Of a stretch of DNA of 64,000 bases, positions 22,840 to 33,899 are shown piece after piece. The stretch is from assembly GCA_013368315.1 (NCBI GenBank), contig JAACJM010000158.1, forward strand, positions 62,001 through 126,000, read 5' to 3'. A program made the translations under genes and the position numbers. Origin of the DNA: Tetrapyrgos nigripes. Lineage: Eukaryota > Basidiomycota > Agaricomycetes > Agaricales > Campanellaceae. Each line of letters opens with the position of its first letter. The stretch's first letter is position 1. The notes beneath the pieces are model-generated. The model worked only from the letters and a program-made list of their open reading frames with translations. It did no database searches and was not told where the DNA came from.

Positions 22840-23899
22840 AATTTGGCATAGTACATGCAAAGACATGTACTTTATAATAATTCATATCAAGTTGTCCCTT
22901 GCATTATGTTTGGGCTGATTTATAATTTCAAATCAAGAGAGTAAGAGCTTAGAGAGTAAATACATTGAGTTTGGCATATGTAGGAGTATGTAGCTGTCCA
23001 ATTCATAATTTAAATCAAAGGAGTAAATAAATTGGCCCGACGAGCCGCTACTTGTGCTCCAACCAGCATTCCGAGGAAGAAGTAAATACATCAAGTTCAG
23101 CGGATCATGGATGTAGGGATATGTAGATGTCCAATTTATAATTCATGAGTCGAGGATGTCCAATTTATAATTCAAATCAAGAAAGGTAAATAGATCTACC
23201 CTGCGAGCCACTACTTGTGCTCTGACCAGCATTCCATGGTTTCTCCATCAGTTATAGTAGGTGTCATGCCAGGCAACCGTATGGAACAGGGTACTCGGTG
23301 TGCCCAGGTGTGGATCTTGATACTTCAAAGTCAGTAGTACATGGGCCACTTCTCAAGGTTGCGACCCAGCTGGCAGGAAAAATCATACGACAAATTGAGT
23401 TGGATCAAAGTCGGATGCTGAGTGATTTGAGCCAGAAGAGAAGTGTGGCAGTAATCGATAATCTGACTCTGCCGTCTCTCTCCTACTGCTAGAGCTCCTG
23501 TGGTATATGTGGTGGTGGCATTGGTTTCCTGGTCAGCACTATGACACAAACGAACAGATGGTTAGCCCTCCATGGCAGATACATATGATCTAGATAACTC
23601 ACTACGTGGTAGTCAGTCTCTTAAGACCTTGGTTGGAACTGTGGCTGGAACTGTGGCTGGGACTGTGGCTGAGACTGGAGCAAAGGTATCAGCAATATGG
23701 ACTACGGTGGCTGGGACATAATTACCTGGAAGACATGGATACTATGGAAATATGATTTGGTAGATATAAGCTGGAGGTAATCCCGTAAGGATCTGAGATG
23801 CTTCAGGGTCTGTGAGAAGCACAAACAACGCACTCTCAGTATCCCCGAAATTGTACCCGTCTACTACACTACTACACTAAAGCTCACCTTGGACAACCC
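22840..23899. other. AT-rich spacer with repeated TTTATAATT motifs
   Basis: 22860-23220 contains several copies of a motif like CCAATTTATAATTCAAATC (near 22917, 23003, 23139, 23160) embedded in imperfect direct repeats that include GCTACTTGTGCTC (23047 and 23210). 23300-23880 holds no defensible gene. Confidence 0.45.
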
Positions 23900-26800
23900 A
23901 TGTGCATCCTAGCAAAACGAAAACACGTGTCTGTCTGCGACGACGAGGAGTTTACTATCGATGATTTATATACACCAGCACCCAGGACGACAATAGAGAT
24001 TGGGGAACTTTCCTGTGATACACGTCAAGGTCACAGCAGTCAGCTGGTCTATGAGTTCAGATTGCCACAGAAGAAACAACAATGTCAGCTAATGCAGCAG
24101 CTTCAGGAAAAACGCGCACCTCATCTAATTGAGAACAGGGATGGAGGGTGGCAATGGGAAGGTTATTATATGCTGGACGATGGGTCAGAAATGGTGGAGG
24201 AAGGTGATGAGTCAGTGATGAAGGTCATGGCAGTGAAGAGACGCTACGTCTCGTTGGTAAGACTTTTCTTTTGACTCTAGATCACCGTGTCTGACAGATC
24301 TGTTGATTGTCAGGATCAACCCATGTTGCTGTGGCGGCAGCTCCGTGATGAGTATCTTGCAGAGCTGCTCAGAGGGGAAGGTCGTGGGGACTACTTTGAT
24401 GATGTATCCCACTATGCTGCAGGACAGATGACGCACATGTACCTTTGTATCGGTGTATGGACTGCTATGCTCCAGATCTTCTACACTGGGTGCAAACACT
24501 TGTAATTCCTTGGATATACAGAGGAATTACATAAGACTTACACTGGTACACTCAATATGTAAGTCCACTTGACTTACTGAAGTATTACCAGAGACCAAGA
24601 AAAATAGAACAATTATATATGACCATTGTAAGGCATGAAGTCTCACAGTGGTCCTTGGTAATACTTCAGTAAGTCAAGTGGACTTACATATTGAGTGTAC
24701 CAGTGTAAGTCTTGTGTAATTCCTCTGTATATCCAAGGAATTACAAGTGTTTGCACCCAGTGCTATGTGAAGAATGTTGCCGAGACGAACACCGAAATAG
24801 ACCACTGGACATCATCAAGGTGAGCTTAGACTAGCATAAAAATATGTAATGGAGAAGCTCATACCTGTTTTGGCCACAGAAATGGAATGGCAAGTTCTTC
24901 GAACAGATTTTCTTGAAGGACATTGGTCTTACAGTCCAGCTTGGTCACTGACGGAACGAGGAGTGTCCATACCCTCGCTGAGGAAATGTGGGGTTCTTGG
25001 TAATCCATACAAATGGTCTTCATCCCATATCGGTAGATTATTGTGGCTGTGGGGAGGTTTCGTTTCGCCAGCAATGCTTGTGTCATTGTTGGTTCCCGGC
25101 AACCCAGGATGACCCATGGACTTGTGCGACGTTCAAGGTCCTTCAACTGTTCCATAAAATGATGTTGCATGGAAAGGTAAATAACTATGATTTCATGGCG
25201 GGGTTGGAGAAAATGACGAGTATGGGGGATATCCTGTATCAAAAGGTCAGTTCTATTATATGTACACGTGCGACAGAAACTGAAATACACATGAAAACAG
25301 GACTGATATCGAGTATTGGGGAGAATGATCCTGCAGTGGCAACATTTGATCATGCTGAAAAGATGTGGAAGAGGGAACTGTCCCAAGGGTCAGCGAGTCC
25401 CCGAGACGAAAGCTGGAGAATGTGCAATGCAATGTCTCGCTTGTCCTAAGCCAGGAATAAATCTACCGGGTGGTTGGGAGAATGCACCAGAAGAGGTGAA
25501 GTGAGTGACACATCCATGGTCCTGAGATATGAACTCACTAATACTTCCAGATTCCTTTACACGGTCATCATTGCCATTGATGCGTGCTTTTGGCTGAAAC
25601 GCTGTCTCGTATCTTCTGAGGAGAAAGACCCGGGTTTGGGAACGGGCAATGCGTATTTTGTGGAGGATCGACCTTTTCGTGAATTCCTCAAGACAGTAAC
25701 CACTCAGCAAGAGGTGAGCTCGATTGTGTTGAAACTACTACTATCAGCGAAGGCTGATGATCTAGATGAGCACTTGTAGTGGACTGGTGGCGTTGGATCA
25801 TGCAAATACCTGATATTCTAGAGGATACGGTGCCACTGGAGTAGCCATTGGTGTCTGTGCCAGGCACGAGATGGTACTGGCATTGGGCACTGTCGATTTG
25901 CAGAAGGGAGAGAGGTATGATTACCTCATTATCTCATTATCTCCGTTCCATTGTATCTCATTATCTCCGATACCGATGACGTCATTTTAGATATGCAAAT
26001 ATGGATTATGCATGGGGATCTCTTCTGTGTCACGTCAACCCCTGACTACATCTAGTCAATTCTTATGACATCGCGTGCCAATGGCACAAGCATCTCGCTA
26101 CACGTATAACTACGATGCCAGAATTAGTCCGTGTCGACGTTACGGAGCGTGAGATGGACTTTGTTATTCCTAAACTCCACATTCACGGCCTTGCCAACTG
26201 AATTTCTCTCTGAACTACACACCTGGCGTTGGACGCACGGATGCTGAAGGAATCGAACGGTCGTGGGCAAATGTCGGACCAGTGGCTACCAGTACAGGAG
26301 AAATGGGTCCGGGTACACATCATGATACTCTCGATGACCATTTCCATCATTGGAATTGGCAAAAGACAGTAGCTCTCGGTAAGAGCAAAGGTTTTAGTTT
26401 GGAATTGGTTATTGACATTCTTTCACAGGTAGACTACTACAGAAAAGGCTACTCAATGCAGTCTCAGAGCGAAATGCACAACGAAAGGGTTTTGAAGAGT
26501 TTACCGACGCACAACAAGAACAGGCTGAACATTGGGTACAGAGGGTGAAAGACTGGGAGAAGAAGCGGACAGGCGTGAATCCCTTTGAATTGAAGAAGCG
26601 GGGTGAGTACATGGCATTGGTTTCTGTCTGATGCATGGACTGACGTCTTCTACAGGCATGACAGAGAACGAAGTTCGTCTTAAACTTGCTGAGGATGAGA
26701 AGAGGGAAGAGGAGGCTGGTAACCCAGGGATTCATAGGATTAGTCCAAGTGCTTTTGTTGTGCACGGGTTGGAGATTGAAGAAGCTCAGTGTGTATGTTG

Positions 26801-28109
26801 TATTCATTGCAGATAGAAAGAAACTAACAACTACAATTACTTATACAGGCGCTGACTCCTACAGGATATAGAGAAGAATCCTCGACCCAGTGCCAGAGAG
26901 CTCACTTTTGTGGAACGTCGTATTCGTCTGGGTCGATCTATTGGTCAGTTTAGAGCTCTTCAAGCAACGTACACCCCTGCAGCTCTTCAGTCGTTGGCAG
27001 AACGAGAGGCTGTAAGACGAGAAAAGGACAATTCGCTGGAAGAACAAGCCAAGTCCGTTTCCCTTCTCCTACCATCAGCTCTATCACCCCAGAGGTGTTT
27101 GCAGGGATGCCATGAAGGACTGTTGGAGATTGAGCTGCGTATGCGAGAAGCTCAGATGGGACATTCTTTGGAACATCTGAGAAACCATCTCCACATTCGC
27201 GCTCATCTAGTAACATATAGGGATGCCAATGTCCGTCATCAAGCAATGCTCACCCATTCAAGGGCATTACTCACTAGGAATGATGTGAAGATGGAGAGTC
27301 ATCAGCATTGGTACCAGGCGGCCTGGGAAGCAGTTTGGAAAGCAAAAGGTTGTGACGAAAGCAAGATGGCATGGAGAAGGTTGAAGGACTCGGATGTCCG
27401 CTGTATATTGGGCAAGGCGGATCGTGCGTGGAAGAGCGTCCGAAAGATGTTAGGAAAGAAAAAAAGAAAGAGAATGGAGAAGCTAGATGACTTGACAGAG
27501 GCAGCAGACCAGGCACAGAGGACCAGAGAAGGAATTCGAGAGAAGACGGGAAGTGGATATGAGAAGACGTCTTGGATTTGGATGGAAGGGGGTAGTGGCA
27601 AGATGCTGGATGAAGAGCATATGCATGATGGTAAGCCGTTCCTTAAACGCCAAGTGACAAATGCTCAGACAGCGATTTCAGGGATACGCGTAGAGTATAG
27701 CAAGGCCTAGGCTCGCATGAATCGTTGGAATGAAGAGGTAATGCTTGTCAAGGAAGAAATGGGGCAGACACTGAAGGGTTTAAAGTGGAAAGCAGGCTGG
27801 TGGGAGGCTCGGACAAAATCTCTGCTCGCAGTCGACGTTGTGCATGCTGAGGGCATTTCTGCGTATGCTCACAGCCAGGCTAACGTCATGATAATGCTCA
27901 GGCATCGATTTGCAAGTTGCTGGCAAGGATACGAGTCGCTAGAAGAGGTTGAGGAGGAAATGGAGGAACTGGAGGCAGAGGAGATTGTAGATGAGGTTTT
28001 AACTGGAGGGGATCCTGATGGGCAGGACGAGATCGACAACAAGGAGCTTGATGGGGATGACGAAGACGATAGCTTCATGCTCGGTACTCTGGGTGATGAG
28101 GAGGAATGA
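23900..28109 (+). pseudogene. KDZ transposase with CxC2 cysteine cluster, decayed and MITE-interrupted
   Basis: Begins MCILAKRKHVSV; the WQWEGYYMLDDG region leads into the CxC2 cluster (C-x2-C then C-x2-C-x4-H), which is split exactly by the 279-bp MITE at 24484. Downstream are WNGKFFEQIFLKDIGL, IHTNGLHPISVDYCGCGEV, CLACPKPGINLPGGW, RLKRxLVSSEEKDPGL-like and YFVEDRPFREFL. The catalytic core follows: YANMDYAWGS (25991), SYDIACQWHKHL (26061) and GRTDAEGIERSWA (26232), the Asp/Asp/Glu-type positions of KDZ transposases. The C-terminal helical region (ELTFVERRIRLGRSIGQF to an acidic end at 28109) completes the family length. Damage: TGA at 24949 and 24979, TAG at 27708, frameshifts around 24410 and 25780. 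KDZ proteins cut and paste DNA; this copy cannot be functional as read. Confidence 0.85.
24484..24762. mobile_element. 279-bp palindromic MITE, copy 2, inside the KDZ gene
   Basis: Same length and sequence as 6673-6951 apart from two bases by eye. Target duplication CTA at 24481-24483 and 24763-24765. It lies in the coding region of the transposase; removing the element plus one CTA leaves the cysteine-cluster frame continuous across the site, so it inserted after that exon was functional. Termini match the host 15.6-kb element. Confidence 0.92.
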
Positions 28110-28199
28110 GCCGGTACCGTTGTATCTCTTAATGTACGATTTATAAATCAGTGCTATGGATTATAATTCTCAAAAATATATGATTTTGGGTAAATAATT

Positions 28200-28371
28200 G
28201 TTTATTTGAGCTCTCAGGGTTTGGCGATGACGGTGGCGATAGGCCTGAGTGACGGCCAGCCCGATATTTCAAGCCCCGCAAGCGAGACAGTGGGATTTGT
28301 CCTGGTCCTACCAATTTACAATTCGTACCATTGGGTTCGTCCGACTGATTTATAAATCGTCTACCTCTACG
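28200..28371. repeat. Inner part of the right arm, with GATTTATAAATC motif
   Basis: Corresponds in inverse orientation to about 16380-16520 (for example CAATTTACAATTCGT against ACGATTTGTAAATTCC). It carries the palindrome GATTTATAAATC near 28350, and another copy sits at 28140. Confidence 0.55.
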
Positions 28372-28640
28372 GGTGGCAGACGAGGGAGACAAGGCAGACG
28401 AGACAGACAAGGCAGACAAGGCAGACAAGGCAGATGTAGCAGACGTAGCAGACAAGGCAGACGAAGCAGATGAGGCAGACGGGGCAGACAAGGCAGACAG
28501 AGCAGACAGAGCAGACAAGGCAGACAAGGCAGACGGAGCAGAGACAAGGCAGACAGGGCACACAAAGCAGACAAGGCAGATGGGGCAGATGGGGCAGATG
28601 TAACAGACTGAGCAGACAAAGATGACAAGGCAGACACAGT
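28372..28640. repeat. 9-bp satellite, short inverted copy (GGCAGACRA)n
   Basis: About 30 units of the same 9-bp repeat as 15479-16378 on the opposite strand. The arm-proximal edge (CAGACTGAGCAGACAAAGATGAC) matches the left array's edge, so the two arrays descend from one inverted arm and have changed length independently. Confidence 0.9.
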
Positions 28641-29866
28641 ATTCTGCCCTTTTCTATTTATATTTAGTAAAATTTAATTAACCTGGTTGAATGAATTCAT
28701 TGTATTACATCGTGTAAATTTTCAGTAAGCCCTTCTGTATTAATTAATTGACATGCACTGCAAATCCATCCAACAAGTCTCTTGTAAGTCCATTGGATAT
28801 ACATGATGACTTACAAAATAGTCACTTTTCAGTAAAGCCATTGTAATGTCTTGTGACTTACAAGTGTATTACTGTGACCAGTCTGTCACACTGTATATTC
28901 TCCACTTAGCATGCAGGTTTTTTCCAGAGACTTACGAGATAACTTTTAAAACCTGCATCTTGTAATTCCTTTGTAAAATCACAAGTCTTTCTAGGGTATT
29001 ACTGTGACACAGATGTCCCTCCGTAAATTCACTGTAAATATGAGCAGTCTTACACAAGACTTTCAAGTTCTACCTTCTGGTAAGTCCTCTGTAAATTTTA
29101 CTTGGTTTAGAAATTGTCTTACTGTGACATTATCTCACACTGAAATACCCTGGTATTTCAGTTCTGTTTTACAAGAAGACATACTGTGACAAAAAAGTCA
29201 CCTTGTAATTCCACTGTATGCTCTTCAATGCTATACTGTCACAAAGCCTCACACTGAAAGTCTATGGTATGTCCTTGCAGCTTACAATGGTCTTTCAGAA
29301 TAGTCCTCATTTTTTGTCTATTTTGTAATACACTTGTAACTCAAGCCAACTTACATATTGATTGGTTCCCCATAATACTCTTGTAATACTCCAGTAAGGC
29401 TGAGGATTTACCAGTGTTTGTAGCAAATGTTTCTTGTAATTCCTTCATAATACAGCTAGTCTTACAAGTGTATTACTGTGACTTGATTGTCACTTTGTAA
29501 ATTTCCTGCAGATTTTGCTTCCTTGTAAGTCTTTTGTAAATCTCTCTTGCCTTACTGTTTGTCATACTGTGATTATCTGTCACACTGAAATACTCCAGTA
29601 TTTCCTATGTGTCTTACTACATGACATATTGTGACAAAAAGTCACTCTGAAATTCCTGTGTAATTCCACAGTATATCCACCAAGGGTATACAGTGACAGC
29701 AAGTCACACTGAAAGTCCTTACAACGGTCATACAAGGTTGTTCTAATTTTTTCTGTCTCTTGTAATACTAATGTATGACAAGGAGTCTTACATATTGATT
29801 GGCTTGGTGTAATACTCTTGTAAAACCTCAGTAAAGCAGAGGATTTACAAGTGTTTGCACCCAGTG
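28641..29866 (-). repeat. Right inverted arm of the 15.6-kb element
   Basis: Reverse complement of 14228-15478 with small indels; same GTGAC...GTCAC palindromes. Ends CAGTG at 29866 followed by the TTA duplication. Confidence 0.9.
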
Positions 29867-29969
29867 TTAATTATATGGCATCTCCTAGTCACGGTAGCGG
29901 TCACGGGCAGTCGGAACAAAGAAATATTTTCAAGTACAGATATACAGCCTGCTATCACACATTATCTAC

Positions 29970-30390
29970 TCAGTTATCTGTGCCGACCTCTTCCTGGGCA
30001 GCAGTACGCCTGTGAGTGAACTCGAAGGGCCTTGGATGCTCTGGAAAAACAGTGTAATATGTCAAAGCAACCACGAGTCCAGTGCCTAAAACGAAGGCCG
30101 CAGCTGCTATTCCAGCAACCAGACTGAAAAAGGTCAGAAGGGACATTATGAGAACCTTGGTTATTGTGCTGACGGAGAAGACAAGGTAAGCACTTGGCGA
30201 ATGAAAAGAAAAAAAAAACGGAGAACGCACGAGCCAATGTTGACGACGTCTCACCCCGTCTCCTTTAGGTCTTCCAAAGTAATCATTCCTTTAATGAGTG
30301 TCATAGCTCCAATGACAGCCATGGGTATGATAGTGATGAGTCGCAAGAAGGAGATGAATCCTTTGTTGAAAATGACTGGAGAAGTGCTTC
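29970..30390 (-). CDS. Small membrane protein, start uncertain
   Basis: An exon at about 30258-30390 (FNKGFISFLRLITIIPMAVIGAM, one hydrophobic helix, ending DLKETG) joins through a GTGAGA donor and a CAG acceptor near 30128 to LVAGIAAAAFVLGTGLVVAL, a second transmembrane helix, then a hydrophilic tail ending EEVGTDN at 29970. Alternatively the second exon alone could start at the ATG at 30146 (MSLLTFF). A possible first exon MRMIPSTKLIPTPIF lies near 30510 but its splice phase does not fit. Two-helix hairpin topology suggests an organelle or endomembrane protein; no family recognised. It sits just outside the 15.6-kb element. Confidence 0.5.
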
Positions 30391-30719
30391 AAGATGAAGG
30401 AAAATCGACATTACACAGCTTCAATAAGAGAGAAGAGGTTTAAGAAAAGTGTGCTTACCTTGACGAAGATGGGAGTTGGAATTAGTTTGGTGGAGGGAAT
30501 CATCCTCATGTCAAGGTTTTATAGATGAAAGGACAAAGGAAAACCTTGACTTATGTAAAATCCTGGCTGTTCCCTCAGTGCAAACTTTGAGTGTACATGT
30601 ACAGGTAAATCAACCAATATTCATGGCGCAAGCATATGAAGAAAGAACGTAAATTTCTGAGTCGGGGAGGTAATACTTCTTTATCATACTATCCTATTCC
30701 ACGTCGAGTCGAAGGACTC

Positions 30720-31520
30720 CATTCTTTAATTACCAGTTCCGTTCTCCTTCTCTCGAAATGCCAACACACCATCCAGAGCAAAGGCAAGATCGCCCATTGC
30801 TTCTCTCCAGTCCTCCTTCAAATGGATAGGTGCAGAACCCAAAGCCATTCCCCACCATTTGCACCATCAGACTAAGAAACCCGTTCTGGCCATAATAATC
30901 CAGTGTCTGCCAAGATTTGTCCTGATCTTGCGGTCCCAACGGTCGAGGTTTGTGAATGTTGCCAATAGGCAACCTCCATGCTGGCTGGAGAGCTGTCCAC
31001 CAAGACCAGAACCGGGCAGCGAAGTCAGGGATAGACTCTACCTTGATGCATATACGCCTTGCAGACTTTCTGTACCAGGCAGTGTTGATCCATTTTGATA
31101 CTTCCATGGGTCTTTCGTCGGAAGGAACAGTATTTGTCTTTGAGGTCTCCCACCCATGACTCCTCTCCAAGGCAACCCATTTGTCAATGACTGCTTTGTA
31201 TTGCAGTCCCAGGTTGACGTTGAGAAAATCGAAAGCTTGGCGGAACCAGTGCGTGTCAGATCTTGGTGCATCGGTTGGATAAGAAAGAATGTTGTATTCA
31301 GCCACGGCGGACATCTCCTGAAACTTTTGGGCTTCAGACAGAAACGGTTCGCGTTCCCAAGCCTAAATCCGAGTATCTTAAGCATGCGTGAAGAATCAGT
31401 TGAAAAGAAACTCACTGAAGAACCACGCTGACAAACCCTATCTGGAACAGAGTCATGAGTAATCTCGTCAACCGAAGGATCCTCGGAGGGCAGACAGGAG
31501 AGGGAGGTAGAATCCAACAT
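30720..31520 (-). pseudogene. Cargo-family relic (C-terminal domain), copy 2
   Basis: Starts MLDSTSLSCLPSEDPSVD at 31520, with an intron inside 31310-31430. Then come MSAVAEYNILSYPTDAP, HWFRQAFDFLNVNLGL, WKALERSHGWE-like, and SIPDFAARFWSWWTALQPAW, which resembles the TWTTWWSQ region of the 18.4-20.5-kb gene. The GQNGFLSLMVQ segment is followed by a frameshift near 30840; the matching tail REAMGDLAFALDGVL is in another frame. The N-terminal Lys-rich and Pro/Ala parts are missing. Function unknown. Confidence 0.45.
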
Positions 31521-32100
31521 TTCCTAGTCTACAATCAGTATGGGCGTCATCGTGGTGGATGATCGACATACAGTCGGCGGTGGAGAAACGCATATTATTG
31601 GGGAACCACTCTGTTCTGAACAGTCAAAAACCTCTCGACTGTCTTGAGTTGATAAACCAAAAAGAGGCTAGGACGGTTCAGATGAAAGTGCCTCGAATTT
31701 CCCCAAAAAACTGGCTCACCAAATCTCTATCCAAAACAGATTCATTAAGAGCCCCACCAATGTAGGGATCTTCTGAAGGCGGATGAGAGGTAGAATCCAA
31801 CATTTCCTAGTGTTGCCAAACAAGGAATCAGTATGGGCGTATCGTGGTGGATATTCGACATACCGTCAGTGGTGGAGTAACATGGATCCTTGGAGAGTCA
31901 CCCCGTTTCGGAGATTCAGAAACATGCTGGAACAGTTCAGATGAAAGCGCTTCAAATTCCCCAAAAAGTGACCCACCAAACCGCTAACTGAATCAATTTC
32001 AAGAAGAGTTCTATCAACGGTGGGATCTTCTGAGGGCGAACAATACAGGGTGGTAGAACCCAACATTACCTAGCATCACCAAAATAAATACTCAGTATAG
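31450..32100 (-). repeat. Three decayed tandem copies of the MLDSTSL exon
   Basis: The exon beginning at 31520 is repeated at about 31803 and 32066 (MLGSTTLYCSPSEDPTVD), each followed by similar flanks (CAGTATGGGCGT...GTGGTGGA, then CGACATACMGTCRG). The period is roughly 270-285 bp. Only the first copy continues into a longer gene relic. Confidence 0.65.
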
Positions 32101-32109
32101 GTGTCATCA

Positions 32110-33030
32110 CTGTAGACATTGGACATATGGTGAGTGGGGAACTATTACTGGACATCGGTGTGTCGTTCTGTTGCAGAATGAAGGAAGATGGATTAGGGAG
32201 GGGCTAGGACGAAGGCCGTATAAAAAGACCAAACCTCCTTGGCTGAGATCACAATAGAGGTCTGGGGGACTCGCTGCTTGCGTAAATTTCCAACCTGGCC
32301 TTGTCTGTGAGCTATAGAGCCATGTTCAAAACATGTGCAGAAGGCTGGAGAGGAAGGCGATGGAAAAGGCTGTAAAAAGGTGCATCTCTCTCTGTTGTCT
32401 TCAAGTTTAAATGATCAAGGAAATTGATGCCGTGCGATAGGGTAATGGTCTGGTTGGCACCAGTCAGAACCAGACGTACCTTCCCTGTGGAAGTATCTGT
32501 TTAAAGTAATAGGGTCAGACTGGAATGATTCCTGTGTATTGTACTGATGCTGTGAAGTAATTGTATATCTTTGCCCTCTTTGCCATATATTGTGGAGCTT
32601 TCTCAGCGTGAAGCTGCAAGTTTCGTATACGAGTTTGACCCGGAAATTTCTCTTCTGTGATAGATTCGCAAAAACTTGGATTCATGATCTGCTCAAGTCC
32701 TCTATCCAAATTAACATGCTAGCTGTAGACGGGCATCATTTGGAAGTGGGGTACGCTTAAATGAGACCAAATTTTGAAAACTTCGTCGCAGACCCTTATA
32801 TTTTTAAAGTCTGAGTGGGCCTGGGTGCTTGTGTCGATAGAGCTACTTGTCTTTCATCCGCCATATTACTTAGGTATGCAGGACGACCACCTTCTACTCA
32901 TCCGAATTAACATATTTGATGGCGGCAAAGACATGTATAACAGTACGCTAAGGAAAAAAAAATTGATAGCGAGAAGGATTATAAAAGATATCAGAGCAAC
33001 TAGTTAACGAACCATGTGAACTAGGAAAAA
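32110..33030. other. No supported gene
   Basis: Short frames only; a poly-A tract lies near 32954-32962. The 32760-33010 stretch is AT-rich without a splice chain I trust. Confidence 0.35.
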
Positions 33031-33723
33031 TCATAGACTGGGGGGCCAGGTAAACGAAGATCTGGGAGGAATTACAATGTTGCGAGAAGTGGCATAAATA
33101 TCAATGAGACCTTGCATCTCAAAGCACACTACAGGGGGAGTAAGAAGATCCACTTGGCATATGGCACACCCAACATCGGTCCACAGATAACCTTCGCGCA
33201 TCTTGGCCTTGACATGTTCAGAGAGGCACCTGCTGCAAGATACATGACCACATCGTGTGCTGTATATGAAAAGGTAGTCAGAAATTCACGATCAGAAACA
33301 TGAATGGGTTCAGAACACGTACACGCAGGGTTGCCAGCATATGTCAAGACAGATAGGGCATGTATGGTGAGGCTCCTGCTGTTGGTGCATACGTTTCCTT
33401 GGCTCTTTAAGGATCTGGAAGGGAATAACGCTCAGTAAATGGTGAAAAGCATAGTAAGACTGTGCCTACCTCGAGTTCTCTCTGAAGTTGTATTTTGGTC
33501 GGATTCTTGAGGTTGAGAGAGGCAGCTGTTTTCTGCGCTGTTTTCTGTGAAAGAGAGGAGTAAGACCAACTGAAAGACAAGTGGTAATAGGGCGGGCGAC
33601 GTACAGCTTGTGATCATGTCCTGGACCTGGACCTGGACTGCAAGTTTCCATAGGCTCTAAGAGATCCTTTTCGGTGCCGCTTCCCGTAGGTAACAACTTT
33701 TTTATATGGCTGGTGTTGAGCAA
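33031..33723 (-). CDS. RING-finger protein, second copy of the architecture
   Basis: Four exons from ATG 33723: a disordered start (LLPTGSGTEKDLLEP), an intron with acceptor TTTCAG near 33574, a coiled coil (NPTKIQLQRELE), an intron near 33471-33420, then HHTCPICLDICWQPC, an intron with a GTACGT donor near 33322 and an acceptor near 33260, and TRCGHVSCSRCLSEHV with distal GCAICQ. C3HC4 ligands are complete. The end is a TGA/TCA at 33031. Same order as the gene at 1804-2727: disordered head, short coiled coil, RING, with an intron inside the RING at an equivalent place. Likely an E3 ubiquitin ligase; substrate unknown. No internal stop seen. Confidence 0.72.
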
Positions 33724-33899
33724 TCGTCCAGAGATATGGCCAGGAATCTGAAGGATAACTAGATGAGGAAGTCATTCTGTAAAACGTGTTACTGGCAAAA
33801 ACTCCAAAGGATTACTGGAGAATACTGACTGATGCAGCACCATTACAGCTAGAGGGAGTCAGAGAGATGAGCAACGATGAATGTGTGAATGAACAGTCC

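Larger units (their letters stand above)
14228..29866. mobile_element. 15.6-kb CACTG-terminal element with KDZ transposase and cargo
   Basis: Left end CACTGGGTGCAAACACTTG at 14228; right end is its reverse complement, finishing CAGTG at 29866. TTA at 14225-14227 and 29867-29869 is a 3-bp target duplication. Arms of about 1.25 kb (14228-15478 and 28641-29866) are inverted and highly similar, and dense in GTGAC...GTCAC palindromes. Inside them lie inverted 9-bp satellites, then the cargo: a possible small gene (17.2 kb), a large decayed minus-strand gene (18.4-20.5 kb), two plus-strand genes (21.2 and 22.0 kb) and a decayed KDZ transposase (23.9-28.1 kb). A CACTR terminus, 3-bp duplication and subterminal repeats are CACTA-like. 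Pairing with a KDZ transposase is what the sequence shows; that the KDZ protein mobilises these ends is inference. Confidence 0.88.

Noticed and set aside
29004..29189. Open frame shared by the two arms (14923-15108 minus and 29004-29189 plus)
   Set aside because: Its conservation reflects the inverted arms, and it runs across the repeated GTGAC...GTCAC motifs with no domain.
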